A stretch of 64,000 nt of DNA from Apostichopus japonicus (taxonomy: Eukaryota > Echinodermata > Holothuroidea > Aspidochirotida > Stichopodidae): contig NC_092563.1 in the NCBI RefSeq assembly GCF_037975245.1, positions 3,171,001 through 3,235,000 on the forward strand, given 5' to 3'. Position numbers and translations under genes: made by a program. The notes beneath the pieces were generated by a model. The model saw only the letters and a program-made list of their open reading frames with translations. It was not told the origin of the DNA and did no database searches. Every line of letters starts with the position of its first letter. Within the stretch, counting starts at the first letter, position 1. Below are positions 60,149-64,000 of the stretch, piece after piece.

Positions 60149-62986
60149 CTAAGTTCTGCATATCACCCCCATTACCGTTACTGTAGTATTGATTATACAA
60201 GCTCTTACACTGCTTAATGAAGCGTACACCCTGAACTGATACAGGAAACTGATACAGGAGAACACATAGTCCAGCCATACTCAGACCTAGGAGTGTATAT
60301 GAATATCATTGATCTTGTCACAAGACTAAATAACAGTCGATAGCGTACAGTGAGGTATGACTCATCAGGAGGTTAGGTCATATACTGTAACAAAAGCACA
60401 GAGATTACAATCATTCCACAAAATAACAATGCATACCAGGAACAATAAAACTGAGGAGGAAGATACAGATCTATTTAACAAAATGTTTGCTCAGTATGAG
60501 CATCATACAGTATCACATTATCCTATATGATTTTTATTGTGAAAAGGATGTAAATGAGGCAAAAAGTTAAGGTCTCCGAGCTGCATTTGCCAGTGACCAA
60601 TCTCCAGATTCACACTTGTCAATCACACAAATGACGACGCCCGACTTAAAAGTTCTAAAATAGATGATGACTAACTCTTGACAACCGGTGTTCTTCGAGT
60701 GCACCTCGTTCCGATGTCCATTAAATTATAATGAAACCACTGAGCCCCACTGTAACCCTCGAAATGGAACGGATGTCCAGAGAAAGTTGAAGACAGCTTC
60801 AGGTCACATGACTTTGCTACGCAAAGCCAGACTGCCTATTGCATAGACAGTTCGATGGAATGCTTAATATCACTATGCGTAGCCAATGGAGCTATGATGC
60901 CAGAGCAAAGTGTCTGTCTGTCCATCCGTCTGTCTGTCAGCATCAGCTGATAGGCTGTTGCCCTGGTCCAGATGAAAGTTGTCCAAGTTTTTGTCCTTGT
61001 CAGGGCTTCATTTAAGTTTACGCATAAGGTAGGTCAAATGTCATTTGGGGTCAAGGCAGTTCCAATCATGAATTCCTTTCAAGGGTTTCTACTCTCCTAG
61101 GGTTTTCATCTGATGGGGATGGAAATTTGTGAAAGTGGTTGGTGGATGAAGGTTGGTAATGTTAACCAGCTGATAGTGGGTTCAGAGGCTGGGTAGAGTA
61201 ATATAGGGTCAAAGGTCATATGAAGCTTTTAGCAGTCATAAGGAATCTGAATGATTCAAACCTACACACTCTCCTAGAGGCTCGTTCAGGTTTTCAGCAA
61301 AACCTTGATTTGAACTTCCATATGCAGTAGTGCAGAAGAATACTTTTTTGAGCATGTTACAGGAGAAAGCATGAGATTTGTAACACTGGATGGTAATCTC
61401 TCACAGTACTTTAGAGTAGTAGTGTTTGTGTTCTGTATAAACATACTCAGATTACTATTTGCTTGTTTGGTGAATGTCAAACATGGCCTAATTTATCACA
61501 GTGCACCCAAGAAGCATTGCCATTAGATAAGTCAAGTCCAGCCAGGGGGTCAAGCTATTCCTGAAGAATGAACAACATGAGCCATTCTTTGCCTCTATAG
61601 ATTTACAATATTAGGCATTAAATTACAATGCAGTAGATGAATTCTGTTCATCACATAAGTTCAATTGAAAAAAGAAAAAAGAAAAAATCCCCTTGCTGGA
61701 TATTTAGACAATTTTTTTTTTCCAAGAAGGAAATGAGGCCACCTTGGGTCTTGTCTTTTCAAAGTGAAGCTAAGACCAGTTTCTTTCAAAAAGTTTCCCA
61801 TCAAAGGAAGTCATTTACACAATTGAAGTAAATGACAAATTTCCATAATGGATTTGTTATCTGTAACATACAGACAACCTTGTACTGGAAACACATGACA
61901 GTTTACACTAGGATTATTTAAGTCCCTTTTGGAATCTAAGTCATTGAGCTACAACATCATCGACATTCCAGTCCTCATTCCCCATTCTAACATTTTATCT
62001 TCAAATATCAAGAATGGTTCAAGGCCTAAATATTTCAAAATATACTGAACACCTTGCTCTATGACCCAGCCATTCTATCTTATTTTTTTTTCTTTTTCCT
62101 TTATTCGTTTGAACAAAAGCTTTTACATTCTTTGGAGTTAAATTGGAACCTACCATCTTTTTACCCAAACTTTTGCAATAACGTTGTCAAAATATATGTA
62201 TCTGTATGTGAATATATATATCTTTATACTGTACGTATGTAATGTCTGTCCATACAGTGTTTGCAGTAGTTTGTAATTCCCACAAAGAGAACCACACCAA
62301 GTGAGTCCAAAGAGTGAAGTCGTTCAAAAGGTCCTTGGGGTGGTGTGTTGTTGTTCCAGCTATCACCCAATCTGATTGATAGATCCACCCTTATAATATA
62401 AAATGCGTGAACGAAATTTGCTAAAAAAGCATTGAAATTTGATCCCGTTGTTGTAAGACACCCCTTTGTATCAGTAGATACTGACTGCGTTTATTGCTTC
62501 ATTGACTCTCTTACAAAATTTGTCACTTTTCAAGGCTATGACAAAGTATTATGCCAAAAGTTGGGTTTTTTTTTTCTTCCCTTCAAATATTGTATTCCCA
62601 GCCACAGTTAGAGAGCTGTAATACTGGCTTGCAATATATCATAGCGGTTGAAAAGTTCCACACTGCAAGATTGATGTAGTTTTTGAAACAATCTTACCTT
62701 CTAACCCCCCCCCCCCCCACATCAGGAAGATGTTTGATGATCTGTTATATTAAACTTATGGCTGTGATATTAAATATTAACTCTCCATTAATCTTTTCTT
62801 CAGGCAAGTGTACTATTACTTGTCAAGTATCGCCCTCTCTACCTTAAATTTTATCGGATATTCCTGCGCCTCCTCCGTCACTTGATATATTTATATTCCG
62901 GTCACTTTATATCGCCAAATAATGCCAAGTGGCAATCGTGGGGTCGTCTGTCTCCGGCAACAAGTGTAGCGTATTGTTGCCACGGA
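60149..62986. other. Non-coding region right of the minisatellite
   Basis: No gene recognised. A TCTGTC-rich run lies near 60912-60938. From about 60950 to 61230 phrases such as GGTCAAAGGTCATATGAAG resemble dispersed-repeat text elsewhere in the window. Long T and C runs occur near 62560 and 62705. Confidence 0.45.
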
Positions 62987-63504
62987 GATCGAGCTGTTTG
63001 TAATTAGTGGGATGTGTAACATACTGCTGTGTGGAACATACAGTGTGCAAACGTGGGGTAACAGTACACTACGTGAGGGAACTCACTCGGTCATTTTTTT
63101 ATTTTTTATGAGTGGTATCAATTGTACAATCTGAGCAAGTAAAAACAACTGATATAGAAAGTAACTTTATGTAAGAACAAAGAAATATTTGCACGTGATC
63201 AATCTTGAGGTGAACTGTAAGAAAGAGAACAATGGACTTGATGATAGATCGAGCTGTTTGTAATTAGTGGATGTGTAACATACTGCTGTGTGGAACATAC
63301 AGTGTGCAAACGTGGTGTAACAGTACACTACGTGAGGGAACTCACTCATTCATTTTTTTATTTTTTATTTTTTATGAGTGGTATCAATTGTACAATCTGA
63401 GCAAGTAAAAACAACTGATATAGAAAGTAACTTTATGTAAGAACAAAGAAATATTTGCACGGGATCAATCTTGAGGTGAACTGTAAGAAAGAGAACAATG
63501 GACT
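62987..63504. repeat. 260-bp tandem duplication
   Basis: Sequence from GATCGAGCTGTTTGTAATTA (62987) to AACAATGGACTTG (63240) is repeated from 63247 to about 63504 with only a few substitutions and one short TTTTTTATT insertion, so it is recent. Confidence 0.92.
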
Positions 63505-63718
63505 TGAAGTGAAGCTTGAACAGAGTCTTGAATTGAGTCATTCTGTTCCAATAGGCCAATACTGCAGCGGAGCAGTTACTGAAGACACCCCTCTATGGTC
63601 CGAGAACTCGGAGACATTAATTTTCCATGAAGAGATAATGAAGGGAGAAAATATTCACAACTTTCTATTTTGTGTTTATGGGCCGGGAGGTGGAAGGGGG
63701 AGGAAGAGAGGTCAGGCG

Positions 63719-64000
63719 CAGTGGCGTCACCAGACTTTTCAGTCTGGGGGGCACAGGGGGGGCACCAGCATTTGATGGAGGGCACTTAGGTGGATACGGA
63801 TCAACATCCTGGGGAGGGGTCTAAGGGGAGGGGGTGCCCCTTCCAGGCGCGGCGGAACGGGAAAATTATTGGGGGGGGCTAATGTGTAGAGATTATCTAA
63901 GCGGAGCGCCACCATCGGTTGGCGCGGAGCGTACAAGAAAATTTTGGGTTTTTCAAACCCCCAGATGGCCGGAAACGGCACTTCCCGAGTGTTTTATGCT
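63719..64000 (+). mobile_element. Partial MITE sequence(s) cut by window edge
   Basis: CAGTGGCGTCACCAG at 63719 looks like one element end. CAGGCGCGGCGG at 63844 followed by TTATCTAAGCGGAGCGCCAC and TTGGCGCGGAGCGTACAAG matches the family of 27777-28047 (in reverse) and 58402-58782. The right end is outside the window, so boundaries and target duplications cannot be tested. Confidence 0.7.

Noticed and set aside
63455-63775. Open frame containing FCVYGPGGGRGRKRG, reminiscent of the missing OPLAH C-terminus
   Set aside because: Only a few residues resemble the expected FCL.TPGGGGYG segment, the last glycines do not fit, there is no credible acceptor just before it, and the frame runs into MITE sequence.
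63770-63830. LGGYGSTSW frame as another candidate OPLAH tail
   Set aside because: It lies inside a transposon-like segment and lacks the Asp-Val-Phe and PGGG residues that should precede it.

Overview
The window is eukaryotic nuclear DNA: AT-rich, with short protein-coding exons bounded by GT/AG splice sites and separated by introns of about 0.3 to 5 kb full of minisatellites, small inverted-repeat DNA transposons, a tRNA-derived SINE and a LINE tail. Protein similarity (recalled families, no search run) and the repeat style point to a marine invertebrate deuterostome. An echinoderm such as a sea cucumber is my best guess, but this is inference. Two protein-coding genes account for all the convincing coding sequence, both on the + strand, head to tail, 3.2 kb apart.

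Region 1 (1-18133): the 3' part of an ANKRD11/ANKRD12-like gene. Eight exons carry about 1068 residues. They encode three ankyrin repeats plus a degenerate fourth, one 2.1 kb exon of low-complexity charged and proline-rich sequence, and four small exons for the conserved C-terminal module. The first exon starts mid-codon, so the 5' end of the gene lies upstream of the window. Its introns contain a hAT-type MITE ten bases past a splice donor, a LINE 3' end and a 43-bp minisatellite.

Region 2 (18134-21328): 3' UTR, polyadenylation signals and the intergenic gap. It includes a duplicated segment and, close to the next start codon, a hairpin flanked by 9-bp direct repeats.

Region 3 (21329-54623): OPLAH, ATP-dependent 5-oxoprolinase of the gamma-glutamyl (glutathione) cycle. 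28 exons can be chained in frame for 1243 residues, from the start methionine through the HydA-type ATP-binding half and the HydB half. The final exon, expected to carry the glycine-rich C-terminal segment, was not found.

Region 4 (54624-64000): no convincing exon. It holds a dispersed repeat with a 0.37-kb insertion, a G-rich tract, a hAT MITE with perfect 8-bp target duplications, a 1.2-kb minisatellite of 33-bp units, a 260-bp tandem duplication and the start of further MITE sequence at the right edge. It may be the last OPLAH intron, or downstream DNA.

The two genes have no obvious functional link: one is probably a nuclear chromatin/transcription cofactor, the other a cytosolic metabolic enzyme. 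I found no CRISPR array, rRNA gene, intact tRNA gene or operon. The unusual content is repeat biology: a 194-bp higher-order repeat made of hairpin-bearing 65-bp units, a near-perfect 72-bp palindrome inside an inverted-repeat element, and related MITE copies in three places.
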